A stretch of DNA of 64,000 bases, from positions 122,934 through 186,933 of the forward strand of contig NZ_RAWM01000002.1 in NCBI RefSeq assembly GCF_003668875.1, given 5' to 3'. The notes under the pieces are model-generated. The model saw only the letters and a list, made by a program, of their open reading frames with translations, did not search any database and was not told the origin of the DNA. Both the position numbers and the translations under genes were made by a program. Positions within the stretch are counted from its first letter, which is position 1. Each line of letters starts with the position of its first letter. Origin of the DNA: Corallococcus interemptor. GTDB lineage: Bacteria; Myxococcota; Myxococcia; Myxococcales; Myxococcaceae. This document shows positions 1-9,042 of this stretch, piece after piece.

Positions 1-732
1 GGGGTCGTGCTCACCGTCTCGGCCGGAAAACAGGGGCAGCGGGGCGTCGGAGGACACAGCCACAACGACAAGCTTTCCTTCGAGCTTCACCTCGCCGGCC
101 GCCCCGTCATCGTCGATTCAGGCACGGGTTCGTACACGCGGGATCCGGCCCTGCGCAACGCGATGCGGAGCACCGCGGCGCACAACACGCTTCAGGTGGA
201 TGGGGCGGAGCAGGCCCCGTTGGATCCGGCGCGGCTGTTCGCGCTGCCGGAGGATGCCCGGGCTCGCGTCGTGGCCTTCCAGCCCGGCTCGAAGCATGAC
301 CGGTTGGTGGTGCGCCACGACGGCTACCGCCACCTGCCGGCCCCGGTAGGGATTGAGAGGACTTTCTTCCTCGACCGGCACGTGCGCGCGCTGGCCGTGG
401 GGGACCGGCTCGTCGGAACGGGCCGTCATGAGGTGGTCGGACGTTTGCACCTGCCGGATGCGCAGGCGCGGTGGTGCCAGCCCGCGGCGGAAGTGTTGGC
501 GCGGGCGGGGCGCGTGAAGGAGGGCCCGGAGGCCTTCGATGCACGCGCCCTGGAGATTGGTCCGGCGGATGCCCCCGCGGGTTGGGTGCTCTTCGGGCAG
601 GGGTTGGAGACCCTGCTCGTGCCGTCCCACTACTCGCCTGGATATGGGCGCGTGGTGCCGGCGGTGTCGGTGGAGTTCCGGAGGCAGCTGACGCCTCCGG
701 CATGGTTGGGGTGGGTGTTCGTCTTCAGGTGA
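1..732 (+). CDS. Heparinase II/III-like protein, C-terminal part (5' end outside window)
   Basis: The reading frame is open from base 1, so this is the C-terminal ~243 residues of a longer protein. The stretch GGHSHNDKLSFELHLAGRP followed by VDSGTGSYTRDP and AHNTLQVDG is the hallmark of the beta-sandwich domain of heparinase II/III and alginate-lyase-like proteins: a His-Asn-Asp loop, then a buried beta-sheet. Such enzymes cleave acidic polysaccharides by beta-elimination. Bacterial copies inside exopolysaccharide clusters probably trim or degrade the polymer. The next gene on the same strand makes UDP-uronic-type sugars, which supports a polysaccharide locus running in from the left. Catalytic residues of the alpha/alpha barrel lie outside the window, so activity cannot be judged. 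Confidence 0.8.
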   Translation, partial: GVVLTVSAGKQGQRGVGGHSHNDKLSFELHLAGRPVIVDSGTGSYTRDPALRNAMRSTAAHNTLQVDGAEQAPLDPARLFALPEDARARVVAFQPGSKHDRLVVRHDGYRHLPAPVGIERTFFLDRHVRALAVGDRLVGTGRHEVVGRLHLPDAQARWCQPAAEVLARAGRVKEGPEAFDARALEIGPADAPAGWVLFGQGLETLLVPSHYSPGYGRVVPAVSVEFRRQLTPPAWLGWVFVFR

Positions 733-746
733 TTGGTGTGGGTCGG

Positions 747-774
747 GACGTGTGAGCCGGCGAGGCCGCACGTC
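747..774 (+). terminator. Possible hairpin between the heparinase-like gene and the sugar dehydrogenase
   Basis: Arms GACGTGTG and CGCACGTC (one G-T pair) enclose a second short stem, GCC/GGC, around GGCGA. There is no T-run, so it could be a weak terminator or an mRNA-stabilising hairpin. It ends about 20 bases before the next start codon. Confidence 0.3.
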
Positions 775-794
775 AACTGCTGGGAGTAACGACA

Positions 795-2123
795 ATGCGC
801 GTGATGGTTGGCAACCCGTTGCTGGGTCGGATTCAGAATCGGGAAGCGAAGGTGGGCGTGGTGGGTCTGGGGTACGTCGGTCTTCCGCTGGGCATGGCGT
901 TCGCGGAAGCCGGGTTCCCTGTCACGGGGCTGGACGTCGACCAGCGCAAGATCGACAAGATCGCCAAGGGTGAGAGCTACATCAAGCACATCCCCAGCGC
1001 GCCGCTGGCGGAGCTCACCAACGCCGGCAAGCTCAAGGCGACCAACGACTTCGCGAAGTCCCGCGAGCTGGACTGCGTGGTCATCTGCGTGCCCACGCCG
1101 CTCACCGCGTCGCGTGAGCCGGACATGACCTTCATCATCCAGACGGGCGAGGCCCTGGCGCCGTACGTGCGCCCCGGCCAGCTCTTCATCCTGGAGTCCA
1201 CCACCTACCCGGGCACCACGGAGGAAGTGCTCAAGCCGCTGCTGGAGAAGAACGGCCTCAAGGCGGGCGTGGACTTCTTCCTGGCCTTCAGCCCCGAGCG
1301 CGAGGACCCGGGCAACAAGGGCTTCAACACGAAGACGATTCCGAAGGTCGTCGGCGGCTACTCGCCCGCGTGCCTCGAGGTGGCGGTCGCCCTCTACGGC
1401 AGCGCGCTGAAGGAAGTCGTCCCGGTGTCCTCCACGCGCGTGGCGGAGCTGGCCAAGCTGCTGGAGAACATCTACCGCTGCGTGAACATCGCCATGGTCA
1501 ACGAGATGAAGATGCTCTGCGACCGCATGAACGTGGACGTGTGGGAGGTCATCCAGGCCGCCAGCACCAAGCCCTTCGGCTTCCAGCCGTTCTACCCGGG
1601 CCCCGGCCTGGGCGGGCACTGCATCCCCATCGACCCGTTCTACCTGACGTGGAAGGCGCGCGAGTTCGAGTTCCACACCAAGTTCATCGAGCTGGCCGGT
1701 GAGGTGAACTGGCAGATGCCCTACTACGTGGTGCAGCGCACGATGGAGGCGCTCAACCAGAACAAGAAGGTGCTCAACGGCGCGAAGGTCCTCTGCATCG
1801 GCGCGGCGTACAAGAAGGACATCGACGACCACCGCGAATCCCCGTCGCTGCGCGTGATGACGCTCCTCAAGGAGAAGGGCGCGGAGATCGCCTACCACGA
1901 CCCGTTCGTGAAGGAGCTGCACAAGGGCCACGGCTTCAACATGGAGATGAAGTCCGTCCCGCTCGACCCGGAGACGCTCAACCAGTACGACGCGGTGATG
2001 ATCCTCACGGACCACTCGCACATCGACTACAACGAGCTGGTCCAGCGCTCGAACATCGTCGTCGACACGCGCAACGCGACCAAGAACGTCACCCAGGGCC
2101 GCGAGAAGATCGTCAAGGCGTAA
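795..2123 (+). CDS. UDP-glucose/GlcNAc 6-dehydrogenase family nucleotide-sugar dehydrogenase
   Basis: NAD-dependent four-electron oxidation of a UDP-sugar to the UDP-uronic acid, a precursor of acidic exopolysaccharide or O-antigen. The 442-residue length is typical. The N-terminal Rossmann motif is GVVGLGYVGLPLG (about residues 21-33). The catalytic cysteine is Cys276 in GGHCIPIDPFY, and the C-terminal UDP-binding domain carries CIGAAYKKDIDDHRESPS. The HCIPIDPFY form resembles WbpA/WecC-type UDP-N-acetylhexosamine dehydrogenases more than classic Ugd, but the substrate cannot be fixed from sequence alone. The start is ATG with GGGAG about 8 nt upstream. It follows the heparinase-like gene on the same strand, and a strong hairpin follows its stop. 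Confidence 0.92.
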   Translation: MRVMVGNPLLGRIQNREAKVGVVGLGYVGLPLGMAFAEAGFPVTGLDVDQRKIDKIAKGESYIKHIPSAPLAELTNAGKLKATNDFAKSRELDCVVICVPTPLTASREPDMTFIIQTGEALAPYVRPGQLFILESTTYPGTTEEVLKPLLEKNGLKAGVDFFLAFSPEREDPGNKGFNTKTIPKVVGGYSPACLEVAVALYGSALKEVVPVSSTRVAELAKLLENIYRCVNIAMVNEMKMLCDRMNVDVWEVIQAASTKPFGFQPFYPGPGLGGHCIPIDPFYLTWKAREFEFHTKFIELAGEVNWQMPYYVVQRTMEALNQNKKVLNGAKVLCIGAAYKKDIDDHRESPSLRVMTLLKEKGAEIAYHDPFVKELHKGHGFNMEMKSVPLDPETLNQYDAVMILTDHSHIDYNELVQRSNIVVDTRNATKNVTQGREKIVKA

Positions 2124-2156
2124 GCCTGTAGCCACCACAGCATGCGGGCAGGAGGG

Positions 2157-2190
2157 TCCTCGCTTCACGCCATGGTGCGTGAGGGGAGGG
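2157..2190 (+). terminator. Hairpin terminator after the nucleotide-sugar dehydrogenase gene
   Basis: TCACGC and GCGTGA pair around the loop CATGGT. The stem continues outward through TCCTCGCT against GGGGAGGG with one mismatch and G-T pairs, giving roughly 14 paired positions. The downstream tract is only weakly T-rich. It marks the right end of the polysaccharide genes. Confidence 0.55.
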
Positions 2191-2209
2191 CCCTCGCCGC
2201 GTTTCTGGC

Positions 2210-2215
2210 TACAGT
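2210..2215 (+). promoter_or_regulatory. -10-like hexamer 8 nt before the TldD-type gene start
   Basis: TACAGT lies exactly 8 nt before GTG 2224 and no Shine-Dalgarno sequence intervenes, so transcription would start at the start codon. No convincing -35 is visible. Confidence 0.35.
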
Positions 2216-2223
2216 GCGTCGCC

Positions 2224-3966
2224 GTGACCCGCGCCTTCCGAACCCTGTTCCCGCTGTCCGTGGCCGCGTCCCTGCTGATGGGCGCATCTCCCGCCGCTGA
2301 TCCCCGCGCCCGGTTGCTGGACGCGATGAGCGCGGAGCTCCAGCGCAACCAGCAGCAGCTCAAGGTGACGGGCCATGAGGCGCCGTACTTCCTGAGCTAC
2401 GGCGTGAAGGACTACGAGTCGCGGCTGATCATCGCGCGCTACGGAGCGCTGTTCCAGGACGACGACTACCGCGAGCGCAAGCTGGGCGTGGACGTGCGCG
2501 TGGGCAGCTACGACTACGACAGCTCCGTGGCGGACTCGTTGGACTTCGGCTTCAGCACCAGCAAGGGCTCCAGCTTCACCGCGCGCAAGGACGGGCCGCT
2601 GGACGACTCGCCGCTCGCGCTGCGCACGTCGCTGTGGCTGGTGACGGATGAGAAGTACAAGGCCGCGCTCTTCCAGTACCTGAAGAAGAAGGGGGAAGAC
2701 GTCTACACGGTGGAGGACCCGAAGCGCCCCGCGTCCTTCTCCAAGGAGACGCCCGCCACCTACGTGCAGCCGCCGGTGGCCTTCCCCTTCGACCGCGAGA
2801 AGTGGCGCCGCGTGGCCCGCGAGGTGTCCGCGCGCTTCACCGCGCACCCGGAGCTGTTCGACTCGGAAGTTCGCGTCACCGCGGACAAGGCCACGCGGCT
2901 GTTCGTGTCGTCCGAGGGCACGCGCCTCATCACGGAGGAGACGCTGTACGCGTTCCACGTCTCCGCGGTGACGCGCGCGCCGGACGGGCAGCTCTTGGAC
3001 GACTCGCGCAGCTTCTACCTGCCCACGGAAGCGGGGATGCCCAGCGAGGCGCGCGTGCACGAGGCCGCGCAGAAGGTCATCGACGAATTGCTCGCGCTGC
3101 GCCAGGCGCCGGCCATCACGCCGTACGCGGGCCCGGCCATCCTGGCGCCGGAGGCCGCGGGCGTGCTCTTCCACGAGACGCTGGGCCACCGGCTGGAGGC
3201 GGACCGGCAGGACGGCGACACCGACGGCAAGACGTTCAAGGGACAGGAGGGCAAGCAGATCCTCCCGGCGTTCCTGTCGCTGCGGGATGATCCGTCCAGG
3301 CGCGAGGTGAACGGCGAACCGCTCAACGGCTACTACCTCTACGACGAAGAGGGCGTGAAGGGGCAGCCGGTGAGCCTGGTGGAGAAGGGCGTGCTCAAGG
3401 GCTACCTGATGAGCCGTCACCCGGTGGAGGGCTTCCCCAAATCCAACGGCCACGGGCGCGGCCAGGGCACGCTCCAGCCGGTGGCGCGCATGGCGAACCT
3501 CCTGGTGGACAGCACGAAGCAGGTGAGCGACGCGGAGCTGAAGAAGCTGCTGATCGCGGAGGCGAAGCGGCAGGGCAAGCCCTATGGCCTCATCATCCGA
3601 GACATCACCGGCGGCAACACCAACACGTCCAGCTACGGCTACCAGGCCTTCAAGGGCGTGCCGCGCATGGTGTTCCGCGTGGACGTGAAGACGGGTGAGG
3701 AGACGCTGGTGCGCGGCGTCGAAATCGTCGGCACGCCGCTGTCGTCCGTGAACCGCATCCTCGCCACCGGCCAGCGCCTGGGCGTGTTCAACGGCTTCTG
3801 CGGCGCGGAGAGCGGCAACGTGCCCGTGTCCACCGTGGCGCCCGCGGTGCTGCTCCAGGAGCTGGAGCTGCAGCGCACCATGGAGGGCAAGGACCGGCCG
3901 CCGCTGCTGCCCAGCCCGGCCGCCCCGCAGAAGGGGTCGGCCGGACCGGAGGCGAAGAAGGACTAG
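2224..3966 (+). CDS. Exported TldD/PmbA-family metalloprotease
   Basis: TldD/PmbA proteases are zinc enzymes that degrade or mature small, often modified peptides. Residues 317-322 read HETLGH, the HExxxH zinc motif of the active TldD-type subunit, followed by LEAD. The C-terminal region has the family glycine-rich strands (GGNTNTSSYGYQAFKGVPR). Unlike cytoplasmic E. coli TldD, the N-terminus reads VTRAFRTLFPLSVAASLLMGASPA, a convincing Sec signal peptide, so this copy is probably periplasmic or secreted. I chose GTG 2224 because it begins the signal peptide; an in-frame GTG at 2179 would add 15 unlikely residues. No PmbA-type partner is adjacent. Its stop overlaps the stop of the convergent GH13 gene within a shared CTAG. 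Confidence 0.85.
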   Translation: MTRAFRTLFPLSVAASLLMGASPAADPRARLLDAMSAELQRNQQQLKVTGHEAPYFLSYGVKDYESRLIIARYGALFQDDDYRERKLGVDVRVGSYDYDSSVADSLDFGFSTSKGSSFTARKDGPLDDSPLALRTSLWLVTDEKYKAALFQYLKKKGEDVYTVEDPKRPASFSKETPATYVQPPVAFPFDREKWRRVAREVSARFTAHPELFDSEVRVTADKATRLFVSSEGTRLITEETLYAFHVSAVTRAPDGQLLDDSRSFYLPTEAGMPSEARVHEAAQKVIDELLALRQAPAITPYAGPAILAPEAAGVLFHETLGHRLEADRQDGDTDGKTFKGQEGKQILPAFLSLRDDPSRREVNGEPLNGYYLYDEEGVKGQPVSLVEKGVLKGYLMSRHPVEGFPKSNGHGRGQGTLQPVARMANLLVDSTKQVSDAELKKLLIAEAKRQGKPYGLIIRDITGGNTNTSSYGYQAFKGVPRMVFRVDVKTGEETLVRGVEIVGTPLSSVNRILATGQRLGVFNGFCGAESGNVPVSTVAPAVLLQELELQRTMEGKDRPPLLPSPAAPQKGSAGPEAKKD

Positions 3967-6900
3967 CCGACCTTCTTCAGCACCACGTAGCCGGCGGCGG
4001 GGATGTTCACCGGGGTGTTCCCGCCGTTGAGCGTGGCGCCGTAGTTGCCGAAGTTGCCGCCGCCGTACACCGCGGCGTCGCTGTTCAGCACTTCCTTCCA
4101 CTGGCCCGGGGGCAGGGGCAGCGAGTAGCCCTCCAGGTTCTTCTTGTTGAGGCTGCCCACCACGAGGAACTCCTCGTTGCCCGACTTGCGCGTGAAGGCC
4201 ATCACGCTGTCGTCGTTGTGGGTGTAGACGCGCTTCACCTCCGCCGCCGCGCTGAAGGCGCCGCTGCTGTTCCTGAGGCCGATGGCGTCCTTGTAGAAGT
4301 TGAAGGACTGCCGGCGGGTGATGTCCAGCATCGCGTCCTTGCGCTCGGAGGCGGGCCTGGCGGCGACTTCCGCGAACAGCTTCTTGTCGTCCGCGGAGAA
4401 GGCCTTGTACGCGCTGTCCTTCGCGCGCGCGTCCGGGGACAGGTTGAACAGGCGCTCGTAGGTGGCCTTGGTGGTGTCGTTGAACGTCACCTTGCCGAAG
4501 TCCACGCCCTTGCCCACGTCCTGCCAGCTCCAGTCGCTGTCCCAGGTGGAGGGGTTGCCCCACTTGAAGGGGTTCTGGGCGCCGAACTCGTCACCCTGGA
4601 AGAACATGGGGATGCCGGGGCCGGCCATGCCGATGCCGGCGGCGAAGCGGGCGGCGCCGCGCGCCCAGTCCTCCGGGAAGTCGGTGGGGTCCGCGCCCTC
4701 GGCGGTGTCCATCGTGCGCTCGGCGTTACCCACTTCGTCGTGGTTGCTGATGATGGACAGCGCGTGCTTCCAGCCGTCCAGGCCGCGCGGGTTCGTCATC
4801 AGGTCCACGAACGCGTCCACGTCCGTCTTCATCCCGCGCGAGGCGGCCTGGATGAGGCCCGGCTTGCTGTTGTCGCGCACCAGCCGGTGCTGGAACTCCG
4901 TGTACCACTGGGCGTCGAAGCCGCCGCCCGTGCCGTCCGACTTCGCGGGGCGCGAGATGTCCGGCTCGTAGTCGAACTGCTCCGCCACGGTCCACGCGTT
5001 GGGGTTGATGAAGTGCACCTGGCGGTTGATCTCCCGGAGCATGTCCCAGCCGTCCTTGCCGCCCGTGCCCTTGATGGGCTCCGTGAAGTCGAAGCGCAGG
5101 CCGTCGAACTTCAGCTCGGCGATCTGCTGAACGGCGTGGTCGACGAAGAGCTGCTTCACCTGCGGCGTGTTGTACGCGGGCACGGCGCCCCACGGGGTGT
5201 CGCGCTGCTCGAACTTGCCGGGCTCCTTGGCCCAGTTGAAGTACGGGTTGCTGGGGCCGCCCACGTTCCACAGGCCGTTGTGGTCGCCGAAGACGTGGTT
5301 GTAGACGACGTCCGACACCACGTTGAGGCCCTTGCCGTGCGCCTCGTCGATGAAGCGCTTCAGCGCCTCGTCGCCCTCCACCCACTGGCCGCTTTCGTCC
5401 TCGAAGCCGAAGGAACTCTCCGAGGCCAGGCTGTTGACGCCCAGGTAGCCCCAGTTGCGCGGGCCCTCCACCTCGTTGGTGGGCAGCAGCTCCAGCGTGG
5501 TGACGCCCAGCTCCTTGAAGTAATCCAGCTTCTTGATCAGGTCCTCCATGGTGGAGCGGTTGGAGTTGCCCGCCTCGCCCAGGAAGCTGCCCACGTGCAG
5601 CTGGTACACCACCCACTTCGACGGGTCCTTCTCACGCGGGACGTGGTCGTTCTTGAACTGGAACTTCGTGGGGTCCGTGAGGATGGAGCCGCGGAAGTCC
5701 ACGCCGCTGCCCTTCGTGATCAGGTCGCTCCAGGGGTCGTTCTCAGACGACGCGCGGCGCTCCACGTCGGACAGCTTGCCGTCGTTGTTCACGTCGTCGC
5801 GCAGGTGCAGCTTCCCCTGCGCGTCCTTGTCGAACACCTGGAACTCGTAGCGCAGGCCCGCCAGCTTGTCCGGGTCGTTGACGAGCGTCGTCCAGGCGCC
5901 GCCCTGGTTCGTCATCTTGATGCGGCCATCGTCGGTGACATTGCGCGACCAGAAGTCGTTGAACTTCCCGCCGCGCAGCTTGTCGATGAGCGTGTCGTCG
6001 AACCCGCCCAGGCGCTCCTGGAGCTGCTGCTTGTTGAGCGGGTTGCCCTCGCCGTCCTTGAGCACCAGGTACGCGCTGTCCGCGTCCTCCGCGTCGTCCA
6101 CGTCGAAGCGCATCAGGCCGGTGGCGCCGGTGAAGTAGCGGTCCACCTCCTTGCCGCGCGTGGGGTCCAGGTACAGCCGGTCGATGCCGCGCTGCTCGCC
6201 CATCATCCGGCGCGCGTACGGGTCCGGCCGGTCGCTCACGGCGCCCGTGGAGTCCACCACTTCGTAGACGTAGGCCTTGCCCTCCATCTGGTTCCACGCG
6301 CCCTTGGCCTGCGCGGTCCAGTTGCCGCCCTCGTCGCGCGCCATGGGGATGCGCTGCTCGCGGCCCTCCTTGTCCGTCACCTTCACCTGCACGGCGCGCG
6401 CGTCCGGCGCCCAGAACTTGAAGTTCACGTCCTGGCCGGAGCGCTGCCCGCCCATGGAGTGGTACGTCGTGGGCGAGTACGACGCAGTGGGCTTGGAGAG
6501 GTCCAGCTTGAGGTTGCCCTCGCCCATCACCGCCCACTGGTCCTTCCCGGACGGGCCGTCCACGCTGACGCCCCACTCCCAGTTGCGGGGCAGGCCGTCG
6601 TCCGCCACCTTCACCGTGGCCTCGTACTTGCCGTTGCCCAGCGGCTTCATGGGGATGCCGCCGGAGGACCACTGCGCGTCGAAGCGTCCCTCCGCGTCCC
6701 AGCTGCCCTTGAGCTTGGGGTTGGTGAGCGACGCGTGCGGGCCTGCGTCGTAGGTGAACGTGATGGTGCGGGTGGTGGGGTTCGCCACCGTCGCGCCGTT
6801 CTTCACCGCGGACATGGGCGCGGCGCCCAACAGCGCGCTCGCGTGGGCGGAGCGGGCCAGGTTGCCGGTGCCGGCCACCGGGGCGCGGGTGCCGGTGGAC

Positions 6901-7055
6901 GGCGTGGACTCGAAGCCGGACTGGTTGCGCTTCGCGGCGGCGGCCTTCGCGGCGGCGGCCTTCTGCCGTTCCGCCAGCGAGGCGGCGTCCGTGGGGGTGT
7001 TGCCCGTGGCGGGGGTCGAGGTGCGGGTCGGGCGGTTGATTTTGGAATCAGTCAC
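3963..7055 (-). CDS. GH13 alpha-amylase-superfamily enzyme with two N-terminal CBM48-like domains
   Basis: A 1030-residue retaining alpha-glucan enzyme. All four GH13 signatures are intact: DVVYNH (Asp582), GLRFDFTE with nucleophile Asp656, AEQ with acid/base Glu692, and NHDE with transition-state Asp773. Ahead of the barrel are a Thr/Ala/Pro-rich disordered start (about residues 1-70), a first sandwich domain of the CBM20/48 type (about 75-185), a second CBM48-like domain (VNFKFWAPDARAVQVKV onward) and an extra region of roughly 170 residues with calcium-loop-like DVNNDGKLSD. A beta domain closes the chain. Start GTG 7055 is fixed by GGAGG 8 nt upstream; an in-frame ATG at 7097 lacks one. 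No signal peptide is visible, suggesting intracellular storage-glucan work such as branching or debranching, but specificity is undetermined. Confidence 0.88.
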   Translation of the reverse strand: MTDSKINRPTRTSTPATGNTPTDAASLAERQKAAAAKAAAAKRNQSGFESTPSTGTRAPVAGTGNLARSAHASALLGAAPMSAVKNGATVANPTTRTITFTYDAGPHASLTNPKLKGSWDAEGRFDAQWSSGGIPMKPLGNGKYEATVKVADDGLPRNWEWGVSVDGPSGKDQWAVMGEGNLKLDLSKPTASYSPTTYHSMGGQRSGQDVNFKFWAPDARAVQVKVTDKEGREQRIPMARDEGGNWTAQAKGAWNQMEGKAYVYEVVDSTGAVSDRPDPYARRMMGEQRGIDRLYLDPTRGKEVDRYFTGATGLMRFDVDDAEDADSAYLVLKDGEGNPLNKQQLQERLGGFDDTLIDKLRGGKFNDFWSRNVTDDGRIKMTNQGGAWTTLVNDPDKLAGLRYEFQVFDKDAQGKLHLRDDVNNDGKLSDVERRASSENDPWSDLITKGSGVDFRGSILTDPTKFQFKNDHVPREKDPSKWVVYQLHVGSFLGEAGNSNRSTMEDLIKKLDYFKELGVTTLELLPTNEVEGPRNWGYLGVNSLASESSFGFEDESGQWVEGDEALKRFIDEAHGKGLNVVSDVVYNHVFGDHNGLWNVGGPSNPYFNWAKEPGKFEQRDTPWGAVPAYNTPQVKQLFVDHAVQQIAELKFDGLRFDFTEPIKGTGGKDGWDMLREINRQVHFINPNAWTVAEQFDYEPDISRPAKSDGTGGGFDAQWYTEFQHRLVRDNSKPGLIQAASRGMKTDVDAFVDLMTNPRGLDGWKHALSIISNHDEVGNAERTMDTAEGADPTDFPEDWARGAARFAAGIGMAGPGIPMFFQGDEFGAQNPFKWGNPSTWDSDWSWQDVGKGVDFGKVTFNDTTKATYERLFNLSPDARAKDSAYKAFSADDKKLFAEVAARPASERKDAMLDITRRQSFNFYKDAIGLRNSSGAFSAAAEVKRVYTHNDDSVMAFTRKSGNEEFLVVGSLNKKNLEGYSLPLPPGQWKEVLNSDAAVYGGGNFGNYGATLNGGNTPVNIPAAGYVVLKKVG

Positions 7056-7093
7056 GGGGCAATCCTCCGGCGGCCCACGCATAGCGGGCGTGC

Positions 7094-8062
7094 TCAACTT
7101 GTCGGGCCAGGGGCCTCCGGAGTTGTCTCCGGTGGCGCTGAAGTGGGCGAATGTGGGGTGGACGACGGCGGGAGCTTCGGATTCCCAGGAAATCCGCGCC
7201 CTTCCGGGCGTGGAACGGGCCTGGGCGGGGTCAGCCGGCCCCCCTTGAAGCCGCGCAGGAACACGTAGCGGCGGAAGTCGCGGAGGAAGGCGTCCACGGG
7301 CAGTCCGATGGCCTCACCGAAGCCACCCGTGAAGTCCTGTCCCCGGCGCATGGCGGCGAGCACGCCCCGGACGCGCGCCTCGCCGTAGCGCTCCACGAGG
7401 AAGGTGAAGGCGTGGTGGGCGGCGCCGTAGACGGTGGCGTTCTGGGTCTCGTAGAGGGACTCGGCGCGGGCCAGCGGGTCCTCCTGGGGGAACTGGTGGA
7501 GGAAGCGGGACAGGTCCTCCAGGCTGGGGACGCGGTAGCCCTGGCCGGCGGTGTACGAGGCCATGCCCTCGCTGAACCACAGCGGGATGCCCTTCTTCGT
7601 CCAGTCCGACACGGTGGCGGACGCCTGCCACATGAGGCTGTGGGTGAGCTCGTGCAGCAGCACCTCGTCCACCTGCTTCTGGGTGGCGCCTGCGCGCGTC
7701 CAGGTGCGGGGGCTCTGGACCTCCACCTGCTCGAAGCGGGCCCAGGCGCGCAGGAAGTCGTAGCCGTCGCGGTGGGCGGCGCGCTCCAGGGCGGCGTGGT
7801 TGGGGTGGATGACCAGGGTGACGGGCTCCTGGAAGGTGCCCCAGCGGGCCAGGCGGGGCGCGGCGTTGCTCACGGCGCGGCGGACCATGTCCGCGGCCGG
7901 GGCGTCCCTGGCGGAGTGCTCGAAGCGGAACTCACCGCCGGGCAGCGCCAGCGTGGCGGCGGGGTCCACGGACTTCTTCGGGGCGGCGGCGCACGCGGAC
8001 AGGAGCAGCGCCGCGAGCAGCGGGGGCAGCAGGCTCCATGGTCCGGTACCGCCCACCCGCAT
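7094..8062 (-). CDS. Lipoprotein with gluzincin (peptidase-MA-like) domain
   Basis: A putative outer-membrane or periplasmic lipoprotein of 322 residues. The signal sequence ends LLLSAC with lipidated Cys24. The metallopeptidase motif is His137-Glu-Leu-Thr-His141 followed 24 residues later by SEGMASY, with Glu165 as the third zinc ligand; this is the gluzincin layout seen in peptidase-MA/DUF2268-like proteins. The C-terminal ~55 residues are Pro/Ser/Thr-rich and probably disordered. Substrate unknown. ATG 8062 sits right against GGAAGG; GTG 8056, two codons inside, has better spacing and is the alternative start. It lies 38 bp upstream of the GH13 gene on the same strand, so the two may be co-transcribed. 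Confidence 0.75.
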   Translation of the reverse strand: MRVGGTGPWSLLPPLLAALLLSACAAAPKKSVDPAATLALPGGEFRFEHSARDAPAADMVRRAVSNAAPRLARWGTFQEPVTLVIHPNHAALERAAHRDGYDFLRAWARFEQVEVQSPRTWTRAGATQKQVDEVLLHELTHSLMWQASATVSDWTKKGIPLWFSEGMASYTAGQGYRVPSLEDLSRFLHQFPQEDPLARAESLYETQNATVYGAAHHAFTFLVERYGEARVRGVLAAMRRGQDFTGGFGEAIGLPVDAFLRDFRRYVFLRGFKGGRLTPPRPVPRPEGRGFPGNPKLPPSSTPHSPTSAPPETTPEAPGPTS

Positions 8063-8074
8063 CCTTCCGTCCCT

Positions 8075-9040
8075 CTAGCTGGCCCCGAGCCAACGGATCA
8101 CCGCGCGGCCCACGTCCGCGACGGTGGAGAACGACGCTACCTCCGGGGCGGAGGGGCCGAAGTAGAGCATGGGCACGGCGTGCACGGTGTGTCCTCGAAC
8201 CGACAGGTCCTCCACGTTGCCGTGGTCACTGCACACCAACACGCGCGCATCGTGTGGCCGGTGGTCCGCCACGGCGCGAAGGAAGGCGTCGAAGGTGTCG
8301 AGCGCCAGGCGGGCCGCCTGGAAGTCCTGGGCGTGGCCGGCCTCGTCGGCGAGGTAGTGCTCGAAGAAGGTGAAGTCCGCTCCTCCCGCGATGCGCCAGA
8401 AGAGGGCCGCGGCCTCCTGGGGCGTCCGGTGGGGCACGTCCAGCCCGTGCGCGCGGGCAGCGGCGCCGGTGATGTCGTGGGTGAGCCCGTCATCGGCGCG
8501 CGCGTCGTCCAGGGTGCGCAGGCGCTCCTGGCCCGCGGCGAAGGCGAGCTTGGCGGCGGAGGGGCGCACCTTGCGCGCGGCGCGTTCGGACAGGGTGAAC
8601 TCCGGCGGCGACGTGGACGGGCGCCGTGGCACTCCGAGCGCGTCCAGGTACGGCGCGGGGTACGCGTTGGCGAAGGTGGCGGTGCGGCCCGCGGCCTTGA
8701 GTCGCCGGACGATGCTGCGCTCCGCGAGCAAGTCCTTGAGGGCGGTGTTGGGGTAGCCCAGCACGTGGCCGCCCACGAGGACGGGGGCCGGGTCTCCGGT
8801 GAGGATGGCCGTCTGGTTGGAGGCGGACTGGGGCCGGCCGGGCACGCCGAAGGTGGGGTCCACCGCCAGGCCCACGCCGCCGTGGGGCAGGGTGGGGGCG
8901 GGGGCGTCCTGGAACCACGCCAGGAGGTGGTCGCGGTCCGCGAGCGGGTTCACGGCGGGGTCCTTCCGCCCGATGCCCACCCCGTCGATGAACAGGACCG
9001 CGACGCGCACGGCCTGGAACTGTATCCTCGAATCCGACAC
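8075..9040 (-). CDS. Alkaline-phosphatase-superfamily metalloenzyme (iPGM/phosphopentomutase-like)
   Basis: A protein of about 320 residues with the metal-site pattern of the alkaline-phosphatase superfamily: LFIDGVGIG at the N-terminus, SASNQTAILTG around the expected Ser/Thr nucleophile, and CSDHGNVED plus RGHTVHAVP for the second metal cluster. The pattern and order fit the 2,3-bisphosphoglycerate-independent phosphoglycerate mutase and phosphopentomutase branch, but the protein is far shorter than iPGM (~510 residues) and lacks its inserted phosphatase domain, so the reaction is not known. GTG 9040 gives the longest frame; GTG 9010 (MRVAVLFIDG) is equally plausible because homologous folds start right at that strand. 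Only 2 bp separate it from the divergent DUF4388 gene if the longer start is used. Confidence 0.7.
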   Translation of the reverse strand: MSDSRIQFQAVRVAVLFIDGVGIGRKDPAVNPLADRDHLLAWFQDAPAPTLPHGGVGLAVDPTFGVPGRPQSASNQTAILTGDPAPVLVGGHVLGYPNTALKDLLAERSIVRRLKAAGRTATFANAYPAPYLDALGVPRRPSTSPPEFTLSERAARKVRPSAAKLAFAAGQERLRTLDDARADDGLTHDITGAAARAHGLDVPHRTPQEAAALFWRIAGGADFTFFEHYLADEAGHAQDFQAARLALDTFDAFLRAVADHRPHDARVLVCSDHGNVEDLSVRGHTVHAVPMLYFGPSAPEVASFSTVADVGRAVIRWLGAS

Positions 9041-9042
9041 GC

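Noticed and set aside
4218..7268. Plus-strand open frame of ~1000 codons opposite the GH13 gene
   Set aside because: Its composition (Arg, Ala, Val, His, Leu runs) is that of a high-GC antisense shadow; the minus strand carries all four GH13 motifs and a GGAGG start.
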